Source of the DNA: Gremmenia infestans
Lineage: Eukaryota; Ascomycota; Leotiomycetes; Helotiales; Hamatocanthoscyphaceae
Reading direction: 5' to 3'
NCBI GenBank assembly: GCA_032629725.1
Contig: JAFEVB010000020.1
Location: 394,501-458,500 of the forward strand
Length of the DNA stretch: 64,000 bases
Each line of letters opens with the position of its first letter. Position 1 is the first letter of the stretch. Positions 45,700 to 56,085 of this stretch are shown here, in pieces. Under the pieces are notes generated by a model. That model saw only the letters and a program-made list of their open reading frames with translations, was not told where the DNA came from and did not search any database. The position numbers and the translations under genes are program-made.

Positions 45700-48600
45700 T
45701 TAACTCTAGTGCGCAGAGGAACTTTATCTCGCTAGAAGCCGTAAAAAGGCTTAATATACTAGTATAAGAGAAGAAGGAACCCTACCTACTTACTATTATT
45801 AATAGGACAGCGATTAAAATAAATAGAGGGATAGTTAAGCATAAGACTATACCTATACAGGTAACTATTAGAGGTTACTAGGAGGAAATTAGCCTAGATA
45901 TAATCCGTATTAGAGATAATCAGGCTATTTTCGGTATTTCTTAGATCAGATAATACAATCCAGAAATTAACTAGAAAACTTATAAGGTAAAGTTTACCTA
46001 ATATAGCTATGCATTAAAATAACTATATAGCTATAAAGAGGTTAGCGCTACCTCCTATAACGCGCTAAGGCACGCAACCCAAGGCCCTCCACTAGATAAT
46101 ATAAAGGTCGAAAAAGAGATACTAGTATAGTATAAGAAGTTCGAACAGATATTTAATAACCCGTAAAGTAAAAAGGCCTTACCTAAACATTAACTATAGG
46201 ACTATAAGATACTGCTTAAGAAAGAATACAAACCTTCTTAGGAACCACTTTACTAGTATAGCAAAGAAAAGATAAGACTATAGAGGGAGTATATTAATAA
46301 GGCGTTATCTAAGGGATAGATAAGAGAGTTGCACTCCCTATTAGAAGCGCTAATACTATTTGCAAAGAAGAAAGACAGACTAGATCGATTTTATATTAAT
46401 TACTAAAAGTTAAATAAGATAACTATAAAAAATCGATACCTACTACTACAAGCAGATAATATATAAGACTATCTAAGAAAAGCGGTGATCTTTATACAAC
46501 TAGATATAAGGGACGTATATTACCTAATCCGTATTATAAAAGGGCAAGGAATAGAAAACGGCATTTCGAACCAGATTTAGTTACTATAAGTACCAGGTTA
46601 TGCTATTTAGGCTAACTAACGCCCTAGCAACCTATTAAGAAGTTAACTATAACGCGTTAAGGGCTTTCTTGGACAGGTTCTATATATATTACCTTAATAA
46701 CGTACTAGTATATTTAAACGATAAGGAATAGCACGTAGGATATATAATATAGGTCTTAGAAGCACTTATAGCAAAGGGATTCCGCCTAAAGCTATCTAAG
46801 TGCAACTTCTATATAAAAGAAATTACCTTTCTAGGCTATATAATTACGCTAGGGAAAATCGGCCTAGATCCTAAAAAGGTCCAAGCGATTATTACCTAGG
46901 AAACGCTAACTATAGTTAAATAGGTATAATCTTTTCTAAGATTTGCAAACTTCTACTAGAAGTTTATTAAGTTATATTTAAAGAAAGCTCTACTACTCAC
47001 AGACCTAATAAAAAAGAGAAAGAGTTTAAATAGATAAATAAAGCAGAAAAGGCATTCTAAGAACTAAAGTAGGCCTTTATAGAGGAACCTATCCGCTAGA
47101 ACTTCTAGCTAGAACTTAAGTTAATAGTAGAGATAGACGCGTCAGATAGAGTAATAAAGGGAGTGCTTATATAGAAATATAAGGATAGCAGCTAGCATCT
47201 AGTAGCATACTACTCTAGAAAAATAATATCTGCAGAACTTAACTATAATATATATAATAAAGAACTCCTAGTAATAGTTAAAGCATTATAGGAATAGAGG
47301 GTTTACCTTTAGGGGGCTAACTTCCTAGTAATAATTCTTACTAATTATAAGAATCTTATTGGCTTTACTATAACTAAAGACTTAAATAGGCGATAGATAA
47401 GGTAGGTAGAGACACTTGCTACCTATAACTTACGAATTAAATATATAAAGGGGATAGAGAATACACGCGCTAATATACTAAGTTGGAAGCTAGGATATAA
47501 GGTAAAAGAGGAAATAAAGGGCGTTATAATTTTCTAGGAAAACGGCGATAACCTTATCCTAAATAAATAATAAATCGCAGCTGCGACCCGCATTAACGGC
47601 GACCTATTTATAGATAAAATCAGATTAGTATATAAAGAGGACGTAGTAGTAGAAGGCATCTTATAATACTTCTAGAAGAATACAAAGAGGCTCCTACTAT
47701 ATAAGAATAAGATATATATCTCTAAGAGTATCTAAAAAGAATTTATTAAGGAATAATATAAGCTACTAGCTTACGGATATTAGGGAAACACTAGAACCTA
47801 GGAAAGGCTCTCGCGGAGATACTATTTCCTAGGCATGCGAATAATAGTTAAGGAGGTTATTAGTAAGTGTAATACTTATATATAGAATAAGGCATTATAA
47901 TACGCCCTGTATAGTATAATGCAATTACCTGATATACTAAAGACTCCCTAGATATCTATTATATAGGACTTCATAGTTAAACTACTACTATTTAAGAATC
48001 TAATAATAGAAGTGGAATATAATTCTATCCTAGTTATTATAGATAGGTTAATAAAATACACCTATATAATACCCTATAAGAAGTTAAGCATAGCTAAAGA
48101 CTTAGCCTAGGCATTTCTCCAAGTAGTAGTAGCAAACTATAGCGCGCTAGAAGAAATCATATCAGATAAAGATTAGCTTTTTACTTTAAAATTCTAGACG
48201 GCATTTATAGCTTTGCTAGGTATTAAAAGGAAGCTATTAACAAGTTTTCACCCGCAAACCAACGGATAAACTAAATAGATAAATCAGATAATAGAAATAT
48301 ACATCTAGTATTATATAAACTATAAGCAGAATAACTAGGTAGGACTTCTACCACTCGCTTAGTTTACATATAACACATCAGCCGCGGAAAATACAAAGAT
48401 CTTACTAGCATACGCGAATTATAGTTATAACCCTAAGGCCTACCGCTCTGCGATAACCTTAGAAGTAGATAACTAATCCGCGACTATACAGGTAGAAAAC
48501 CTTAAAGCACTTTAGGAGGAACTAGCTAGCAACTTAGCATTCTTTACGAAAAAAGTAGTATTATACTATAACGGAAAACATAGTATAGAACCTACGCTTA

Positions 48601-48990
48601 AAGAGAGGGATAAGGTCTACCTAATACGAAAAAATATTAAGATAAAACAACTAAGTATAAAACTAGATTACAAAAAGCTAGAGCCGTTCAAAATCAAACG
48701 AATTATAGGACTAGTCAACTATAAATTAGTACTACTTAGAATAATAAACATATATCTAGTATTCCACATATCCTTCCTTAAACTAGCACTACTAGAGACG
48801 CTACCTACGCCTGTTACGGAAATCCAACCAGTTAACCCTAATACTAAGTATAAGGTCGAAGCAATACTAAACTATAAATAGGTTAGAGGCTATACTAAGT
48901 ACCTAGTTAAATAGATAGACTACCTACACTTAGAAAACACCTAGGAAACCTTAGTAACGCTTAGGAACCTTAAGATATTTATAAAGTATT
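45700..48990 (+). pseudogene. degenerate pol polyprotein with chromodomain
   Basis: Protease, reverse transcriptase, RNase H, integrase and chromodomain are recognisable in order but broken by many TAG/TAA codons. The catalytic YLDD box of reverse transcriptase reads YLNN (about 46690-46705), which alone would abolish activity. The end reads KVEAILNYK..YTKYLVK..DYLHLENT, a chromodomain, which places the element among chromoviruses. Start of pol is approximate. Confidence 0.8.
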
Positions 48991-49143
48991 AAAACTAATA
49001 CCCTAGCCTACCTAAAAGAGGTTAGAAGGATTATACGTAGCTAGGGACGCGATAAAAGCAGGATTATTAAAGAGGTTAGGACTAGGAGAAGAGCTACTAG
49101 TAGGAAATATAGTAGGAGAAGCAGGCAAGGCCTTTTGCTCGCG

Positions 49144-49563
49144 CTATTTATTCTTTTCCCCCTTAATCTTTTCCTTTTTCTCTAGGGCATCTAACTTATT
49201 AAGAGACTTTAGCCTGCGATAGACTATCTCTATACCCTATTTATAAAGCTTCTATTAATAATGTTTAAGTTCGCAGACTTGGACTAGACTAGCTATAGCT
49301 GCCTTAAAAGCCGTATCTCTTTTAAACTTTAGGCGCTCTTCCTTTAGATAGAGGTCCTAGAGATTATTAACTAATACTTAGAGAGTATTGCATTTCGCTC
49401 TACGTTAAACGCACTCTCTATACCACTACGACTTGCTATTTAGGACTATGCATTAGCGATAATAATAAGTACAGTTAGAATAAGGCATATTCAAGACACC
49501 GTACAACTAAATAGTTTTAAAAAGAGTAATGTATTGCTTGTATTTAGCGGAACTAATAGGCAT
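49144..49563 (-). pseudogene. antisense degenerate ORF in the retrotransposon, Cys-rich plus helical
   Basis: Read on the minus strand from ATG 49563, a single frame of about 140 codons continues without any frameshift. Every interruption is TAA or TAG, the product expected from RIP acting on Gln or Trp codons. The N-terminal half has MPYSNC, RxCIVLNSKS and ECV..RAKC segments in which Cys and Tyr alternate as in RIP-mutated Cys clusters. The second half is charged and helical (DLYLKEERLKFKRDTAF, LKSLNKLDALEKKEKI). It is in the 650-bp gap between the chromodomain stop and the 3' LTR. It may be a small accessory DNA-binding protein; this is inference. Confidence 0.6.
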
Positions 49564-49640
49564 AATAAAATAAGAAGGGAGCTATAGGCGTTATAAAATA
49601 TTTCCTATTATTATACTTAAGCGTTAGGATAACGCTAACC

Positions 49641-49653
49641 AGAAGGGGAATAG
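49641..49653 (+). other. polypurine tract of the retrotransposon
   Basis: AGAAGGGGAATAG lies directly before the 3' LTR, where plus-strand DNA synthesis is primed in LTR elements. Confidence 0.75.
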
Positions 49654-50119
49654 TGTTATAAAGGTAATATATAACTAGGGGACCTTAGGCTTAATATCTA
49701 GTTCGCTAGGCATAGGAGAACCCCTAGGAGGAAGAAGGTTCCTTTATAGTAGCTAGTGTAATAACCACGCATATTAGTCAGCCGGCTATATAACGTATTA
49801 CATAGATGGATTATTTAGATCGCAATAATCTATATAATCTAGGATCGGTAGGATTAGAATAATCTATATAATCCAGGATATAAAGGTTCTATATAAGACT
49901 AGGTTATTACCTATTAGATAGGAGCTTTATGCTTAACTTAAATAGTATTTCCTAATATACGCTTATTACTTTATACTTTATAATAAGCTATACTCCTAAG
50001 TATAGCAACTAGTAATCTATTAATAGATATTAATATCAATCTAATAATAACTTAGGTCTAGGGACCTACTTAAGTCACAAGACTTACCCTAGCACTACGT
50101 GAGCTAGGCGATCGTTACA
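49654..50119 (+). repeat. 3' LTR of the chromovirus
   Basis: 466 bp, begins TGTTATAAAGG and ends GATCGTTACA. It matches the 5' LTR except for scattered transitions, which shows RIP or decay after insertion. Confidence 0.92.
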
Positions 50120-50124
50120 CCCCT

Positions 50125-50691
50125 CCACTTTCACGATTACGGATAGGGTTCACTATAGGTCCCTATAGGTCCTAAATTTAGACCCAGACCTAAGCCATAG
50201 GGGATCCAACCTACCCTATAGGACCTATAAATCATATGCCTAGACCTATAGGTACCTGTAATATTAATATTAATATAAAAATGAATAAAAATGAACAAGG
50301 CTTATTCATATCATAAGCTAGTTTCTACTACTAGCTAGCTTATATAATAAGCTAGGCCAAATAACTAGCTAGGTTATATAATTAGCTAGCTTCTATGTTT
50401 AGCTTATATAGATAGCTTATTTCTAGCTTATTTTCTTAGCTTGCTTCTTTATTTAATATAATTAAGATCAGGATTTATATTTTAGTTTTACTAAAGTATA
50501 TTAGCTAGCTATAAAAGCGTGATACCAACATATATAATAATATTCAATAATAAATGTTTTTGATTAATAGCCGATTTTATTTTATATAGAATCTTTTAAA
50601 TCTTCTACAACTTAGAAGAACCTTAAAAATACTTTCTTAGTACTCGTGGAGAAGTGTTCTATAAGGCGAAAGGACAAACTAGAATGCTTAT
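50125..50691. other. low-complexity AT-rich stretch
   Basis: Contains repeated CCTATAGG-type palindromes (50150-50260) and a run of AGCTAGCTTATATAA-like units (50320-50420). No gene seen. Confidence 0.6.
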
Positions 50692-50905
50692 TGTTGGTAT
50701 CACAGGTGTTGATACGTGATCACTTCTCTACTACGTAGTATAGACTTGATTCTGGGTATTCTGGTTGATGATGCTTAGCATTTAGGTGGTGTCGTGGATG
50801 CGAAGAGGTGATGCCTCTTCGCTGACTAAGCTACGCTAAATCACATGACTAGAAAGGGCGGGATGCATAATGCGGTTCGCGATGCGGGTCACTTATATCC
50901 CAACA
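50692..50905 (+). mobile_element. solo LTR, 214 bp
   Basis: Begins TGTTGG and ends CCAACA (perfect 6-bp inverted ends) and is flanked by a perfect 5-bp duplication CTTAT (50687-50691 and 50906-50910). This is the footprint of an LTR element removed by recombination. TGTTGG..CCAACA ends are common in Ty1/copia elements. A RIP-changed copy lies at 63563-63774. Confidence 0.85.
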
Positions 50906-51199
50906 CTTATCCTGAGCTTCTAATATAAAAACCCAAATCAAAGTCTAAGGAGACCGTTTATAAAATCAGTAACGAAAAGACAATTTAGGCGATGGAAAGA
51001 CCTCAGGTCAACGGCTCGTCGATTAAATTACTTGTATTCTCAAGGCGGCTAGGAAAACCTCACCGTTGGGCTGGCGCGGACAAGACCACTTGCATTGATC
51101 AAAGCCAACCCTTAACAACGCCACAAAGCACGTTCTATGGTCCGCTTGATGATTTTAACCGTAATCGCCACCCCTATAGTATCTTTGGAGCCTGGGATC

Positions 51200-51971
51200 T
51201 CAATGTCCGCCTTCGTGAACAAACTCCTCCCGCAACTCTGGTGCACATAGGTCTTTTAACACAGGCCCAAAGTTCGGATACAAGGTATCATGAATGCCCC
51301 AAATATGCGCTGTGGGAATATGAATGAGTACCCCGTCTTGTTTTTGTTCACACCGTCGGATTTCTTGCTGTTGGTGAAGCAGTATTGGATCACACGGAAT
51401 GCCGCCAGAAAAAAAGATGGCACATTTGAAGATTGGATGGAGCCGTTCTTGTATGCGGTCCTCCTGGTGCCTTTCAATCAATAGCGTGGCAGCTAGTGCA
51501 GCTCCGATGGAGAACGCCATGACCGCGTCAAAAGGTCCCTCTTGGTCGACGAAATCCGCAAGGTCTTTGAGAGCTTCGCTACAGCTCTGGGCTGAACTTT
51601 CGTCGGTGTAAGTAAAGGTTTCGGTTCCAGGGGGTGCAAGATTTGATATTCCTGTTGCTTTGTGTTAATGCACTGCGAGCATGCTGTTTAGGAAATAGGA
51701 GGATGTACCAGGTGCCATGGGGTAGGGAAGTGCTCCTTCTACGACTTCATACTGATGATGGTTACCAACGCCATGTCGTATCACAGCTGAAGATATTAGT
51801 TACTAAGGTATCTTGTTGCCATCTCAGCGTTCTTACCCGTTTGCATTTGGAATATCTGAGGTCAATTTTAGCCATATATTCGGGTGAAGTGCTCCATAAA
51901 CTAGATGCGTAATAGAAGAATCTATTTACCTCGCTATTGGTTCCAATTCCATGGAGGCATAAACATCGCAT
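51200..51971 (-). pseudogene. FSH1-type serine hydrolase with C-terminal frameshift
   Basis: Alpha/beta hydrolase of the FSH1/OVCA2 family, often found in secondary-metabolite clusters. Exons 51971-51930, 51855-51837, 51786-51709 and 51651-51200 give 196 residues. The start MRCLCLHGIGTNSE and the nucleophile motif AFSIGAAL (Ser in GxSxG form) are intact, as is GGIPCDP. The frame stops right after the catalytic His in EGGH. Removing one T of CATTGAG would restore the family sequence HEIPGS and extend the frame to 51112, about 30 residues more. So a 1-nt insertion truncates the protein just beyond its active site. It might still be partly functional, or the base may be a sequencing error. Confidence 0.75.
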
Positions 51972-52532
51972 ATTTGCTTCTCGATAACTATGAGAGTTAG
52001 ACTTCTCCCTTTTCCTATGATTGTCCTTCACATCTCCATCGAGCGTACCAACAACCATCATAATATTGGTTGGTTGAGAGATCACCCGTTGGAAAACAAG
52101 ATGCGGACGAATACGTATGCGGGTGCGGGTTCCCTTCCTTGTTGGGCTGCTTACCAATTCAATAAATGCACGTTGGTGGCAGGGAGCCTGAGGGAATGTA
52201 ACTTTTGAAACAGATGTACTCACCTATTTATCCGCCCCGGCGTGGTCCCTGTCCTTTTCACTTTCTCGCTCTACGGTGGTACAGGCCAAAAGTTATGTCA
52301 CTAGGGGTCATTGCAGGGTTGTATCTGGGTGATGTTTTTATGGTTAGCGAGACTGCAGCTAATCAAACCCTTAAGGATAGGAGCCCTCAGTTGACACAAC
52401 TTTTGACCGGTACCACCGTAAGAACACAGCCTGCTTGCTTTCGTCTCCGCAACCACTTTCCAAGCCCCCTCCATCACCCCACACTCCACAAGAACGAAGC
52501 GCCTTTCAAGCATCCAAATTTGACGGACCAGA
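51972..52532. promoter_or_regulatory. divergent promoter region, FSH1 / SDR
   Basis: About 560 bp shared by two genes transcribed outward. No specific site could be assigned. Confidence 0.5.
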
Positions 52533-53573
52533 ATGCCTTTTGCTACAGTTAGTGGTGTAGCGTTGATTACCGGTGTAAGTGACTTCTGAATCTCGTAAAC
52601 TTCCTTGTTCACAGGTGAATTCTTACGGACTTACTTATAGGCAGCCGCGGGCATCGGAGAAGAGACTGGGAATGCCTTCGCAGAAGCGGGTGCCCTCGGC
52701 GTTGTCTTCGCAGACGTAAATGTCGAGGGAGCAGCAGCCAACGCCGAGAAGAGCAAAACTTATGCTACCAACCCTCAATACCGAGCTCTCAGTATCATGG
52801 TTGATACTACTGAGCCCTCGAGTGTCCAAGAGATGGTTGATTTTACTCTCAAGGAGTTCGGCAGAATTGATTATAGTATCAATAGCGCTGGTGTATGTCA
52901 CTCCAACCCCATTTGTAAAACTCGCATAAATTTAAGCTGATTCATTCCTCCTTGGCCTAGGTTGGTGCTACATCTCTCGCCCCAACATCCGACCTCGATA
53001 TTGAAAACTTTGAGAAGACCCTCGCAGTCAATGCTAAAGGCACGATGTTGTGCGTTCGTGCTGTCAGTAAAGCCATGATTGCACAAGAGCCGAAACTGCA
53101 CAAGGGAAGGAATGGAAAAGAACGAAGTCTTGGGCGCGGATGCATTGTTAACCTTGGCTCGGCACTGTCCTATGCCGCGGGGCCAGGAATGATGGCTTAC
53201 GTATCATCAAAGCACGCGTTGCTAGGCATCACAAAGGTCGCTGGTCAGTAATCATTTCCCAGTCTCTTTTGTGTCTTCGCCACGAGGTCACCAGAAGGGA
53301 AGCTAATTCGACACAGCATTGGATAATGTAAAGCATCAAATCCGAGTGAATGCTTTGTGTCCTTCATGGGTGGCAACACCGATGTTGGAGCGCAGCCTCG
53401 GAAGGTGGGCAGGATTGGGAAAGGTGATACAAGCCGCCTCTCCAGCCGGAAGACCAGCAGATCCTGAGGAAGTCGCAAATGTTGCTGTGTTCATGTGCAG
53501 TCCCTCTGCAACCTATGTCAATGGAACAGGTCTGCTCATTGATGCTGGGATGCTGGTAACAACACACGATTAG
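52533..53573 (+). CDS. classical short-chain dehydrogenase/reductase
   Basis: NAD(P)-dependent oxidoreductase, Rossmann fold. Four exons (52533-52574, 52641-52892, 52961-53243, 53317-53573) give 277 residues. The first splice creates TGAAAGIG; NSAG follows at the next exon end, and the catalytic triad is Ser in NLGSALSY, then YVSSK. C-terminal DAGMLVTTHD is typical of classical SDRs. The donor of intron 3 is GTCAGT, slightly unusual, but the join gives ITKVAALDNVKHQIRVNALCPSW without a break. It is intact although both its neighbours are damaged. Substrate unknown; the setting suggests a former small secondary-metabolite cluster. Confidence 0.88.
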
Positions 53574-53800
53574 GTGAAAGTGTGAGAGCTAGATAGCTAA
53601 ACTCTAGATAGATGAACCAGGTACTAGGGGAGGACATCAATCTGAAAATTCTCCAAATAAACCTTTTTGTCCGCTACTCTTGGTGTTCGAGCATTTTTAT
53701 TAAGATCTATGTACAGAGCAAGTAAATGTTGACAAGTTCCCCCATGTATATCTACGAGAGTTCCAAGGTCAATCTCAACTCCCAAGCCTTCGTCGAATAG

Positions 53801-55060
53801 TCACACAACAATTTGTTTTTTCTGCCACATGAGTAGTGATGACGGGATTTGCGCTGCAGCAAAAGCAATGAGGATCCTAAACTGCAAATTATACCCGCTT
53901 GCAAATGCTCTCCGAATTCTCTCCTGTGTGGAATAGTCGAAGGAAGGTATTGCTTGTGGGGACTGCAGAATTCGGTCTCTCTGCTCGAGCGCAAGGAATT
54001 GGTCCAAGGACGATATAACATTTGATCTATAAGCAGCGGTGACAATCGCGAGTCCAATTACGCCCCCCATAACTCGGAACTGTGTCACGGAGCCCAAGGC
54101 CACAGCTTGTGTACGAAGCAACTTAGCTGGAGTTCGCGTATCAGGATAGGGGTTGACTTACCATGGTCACGAGCCTCAGCCACCGAGTACGGTGTCATTA
54201 GAATTAATGTTGAGATATTAATACCAACACCAAAACCTGCGATAACTTGATATCCAGATTGCGCTGCCCTTGTCTCGTTTGATAGAGGCAAGGTTGAAAG
54301 GAGAGCAGAGCCTATGACTTATAATGAGGAAGCCCCTATCACTAAATAAATCGGTGGAATCTTGGCCTTACCAGCCAATATGGAAGGAATTATTGACCCA
54401 ACTGGTACAGCGACCGTAAATGGAATAAGTCGAATACCGGCACTCAGAGCGGATGCGGCATTTACGACCTGGAACCTTTGCGGGAGCTGAAATATTGTAA
54501 CAAACCACGGGGCTCCAAGGAACAAGGCGTTGCTGTAAGCAAATTAGTTATCACGGCTTCTAAAGAATAATGAATATGGAATCTTACAGTATCATCCCTA
54601 CCCAAATACGACTAGTCATGAGCCTCCAAGGAAAAATTGGTTCCGTAGCACTAGAGCTGAGGGTGACCTTCCTCTCCCAGAAAACAAATGCTATCCACGA
54701 GAGCCCAGAGATTATCAGAAACGAGATCGCGAAAGCGGAATCCCAAGCAAATTACTGGCCAGCCTCTTCTCGAGCAGCGACTAGCAAAGTTGTAGCAATT
54801 ATCAACAACGCTGCCCCGAGGAAATCTACTCTGCGGAGGCCTTCCTTGGAAAAAGATGAACTGATCTTCCGTCTCTCTTCACTCCCATTCTGGTGCGGAA
54901 AGCCGGTGGGTACACAAAACAACAGAATTGCCATAGACAAAACACCGGTGGGAACACTAAATGCATGTTAATATCTCCTGAAGTTCCTTGATTCCAAATT
55001 TCCACAACTCACTTGATTGAAACACCCATCTCCACGTCCTGGAGCGGTCAAGCGCTCACT
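53801..55060 (-). pseudogene. DHA2 multidrug efflux transporter pseudogene
   Basis: Remains of a 14-helix MFS drug exporter. Recognisable order on the minus strand: RTWRWVFQ, VPTGVLSMAILLFCVPTGF, the loop before DFLGAALLIIATTLLV, FAWDSAFAISFLIISGLSWIAFVFWERK, FLGAPWFVTIFQLPQRFQ, the SALLSTLP helix, and a complete C-terminus ending in WQKKQIVV. Lesions: TAA replaces a Gln codon after EEAG (54752-54754), another TAA replaces Gln after GASSL (54319-54321), and one base is missing before the VPTG exon so the frame does not join. The N-terminal third is missing or unrecognisable. Both nonsense changes are CAA to TAA, the RIP-type transition. Confidence 0.75.
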
Positions 55061-56085
55061 GATCTGGCCGAAGACAGTGACATCCCTGGTGTTGAATTTG
55101 GACTGAGGGATATTTGTAAGTCTACTCCCATCTGTCGGAATACTAGATACACTAGATACGATGAGCCAAATCATGCAACCGAAATATGGATACCACGGTT
55201 GAATTGAATGAACGACACGATCGAGCTAGTAGAAATAAGAAGGGGGGGGGGAAACAAGCGCTTACCGTAACTTGCAACGAACGTCTCGTCTTGCGTATAA
55301 TAGGACAATACCTAGGTAGGGATAACAATAGCAATACAATCAGTTATACGAGATTAAGAGCAAGAGACCCACCGCACCAATTCACCGCTTAGGAAAAATG
55401 TGAATTTTTGATCTCTCCATATCTGCTTTTCGATTGAATTCTTCTGCTTTAGCTTTTCCCTAGTATTCCGAACCACGAACGGTATTCCTTGGCGTTTTCA
55501 CCTTCTCTTTCTTTTTATGACGCGTGTTTAGAATTTCAATGGAAGGAAAAGGAAGGTTACTTACTAGGTAGGTAGGTAGTTTTGGGTATGGAAAGGTAAG
55601 GAAAGGCAAGGAAAGAAATGGAAAGGAAAGGAGAAAGAAATACGTCATTCACTTGTCCCAGATTGAATTACACATTCACCTGTCTATTCTGTCTGCTGCT
55701 CCTATTGTTGTCGTCATTGTCCTTGCTGTCAATCCCATTCAGACGGTCGTGGGTGGCCACCCCTCCGATCTCGCTTCGCGGTATCTCCTGGCATTTCAAT
55801 CCCAGGAAGACACAACTTCCACATCCGGTCACTGTCGCTGCTCTTCCCATCGGAAGGGCATCCCGAGATCGGGTGAATGCCACCCACCCTCCGAACTCCT
55901 TAAACTCTCGTCTCCTTCTCGTCTCCTTCTAACCATCTTCCAACATCCACAACAGTCTTGTAATACCACCCTGCCTGCCTTCCACCATCGAACAGTAAGT
56001 ATAGTATATTCCGAGGAGATGTCTCGAGGTAGATGGAGTATTGATTGATAATAGATAGAACATCCCAATCAACTCGAGCACCACA
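55061..56085. other. intergenic region, no gene seen
   Basis: About 1 kb between the efflux pseudogene and the zinc-knuckle gene. It may contain unrecognisable 5' remains of the pseudogene. A purine-rich GGTAGGTAGG/GGAAAGG tract lies at 55567-55640. Confidence 0.5.

Larger units (their letters stand above)
43582..50124 (+). mobile_element. Ty3/gypsy chromovirus LTR retrotransposon, RIP-inactivated
   Basis: Complete element: 466-bp LTRs at 43587-44052 and 49654-50119, flanked by a perfect 5-bp duplication CCCCT (43582-43586 and 50120-50124). LTRs run TG..CA; the 3' copy differs mainly by C/T and G/A changes. The interior is coding-derived but littered with TAG/TAA where Trp and Gln are expected, the mark of RIP. 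In order one sees a gag core, a zinc knuckle with Cys turned to Tyr (about 44901-44948), reverse transcriptase (YLDD turned to YLNN near 46690), RNase H (EIDASD near 47130), integrase (ISD.D..LF near 48160, QTNG..TK near 48260) and a C-terminal chromodomain (about 48850-48990). A purine tract (49641-49653) abuts the 3' LTR. Confidence 0.93.
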
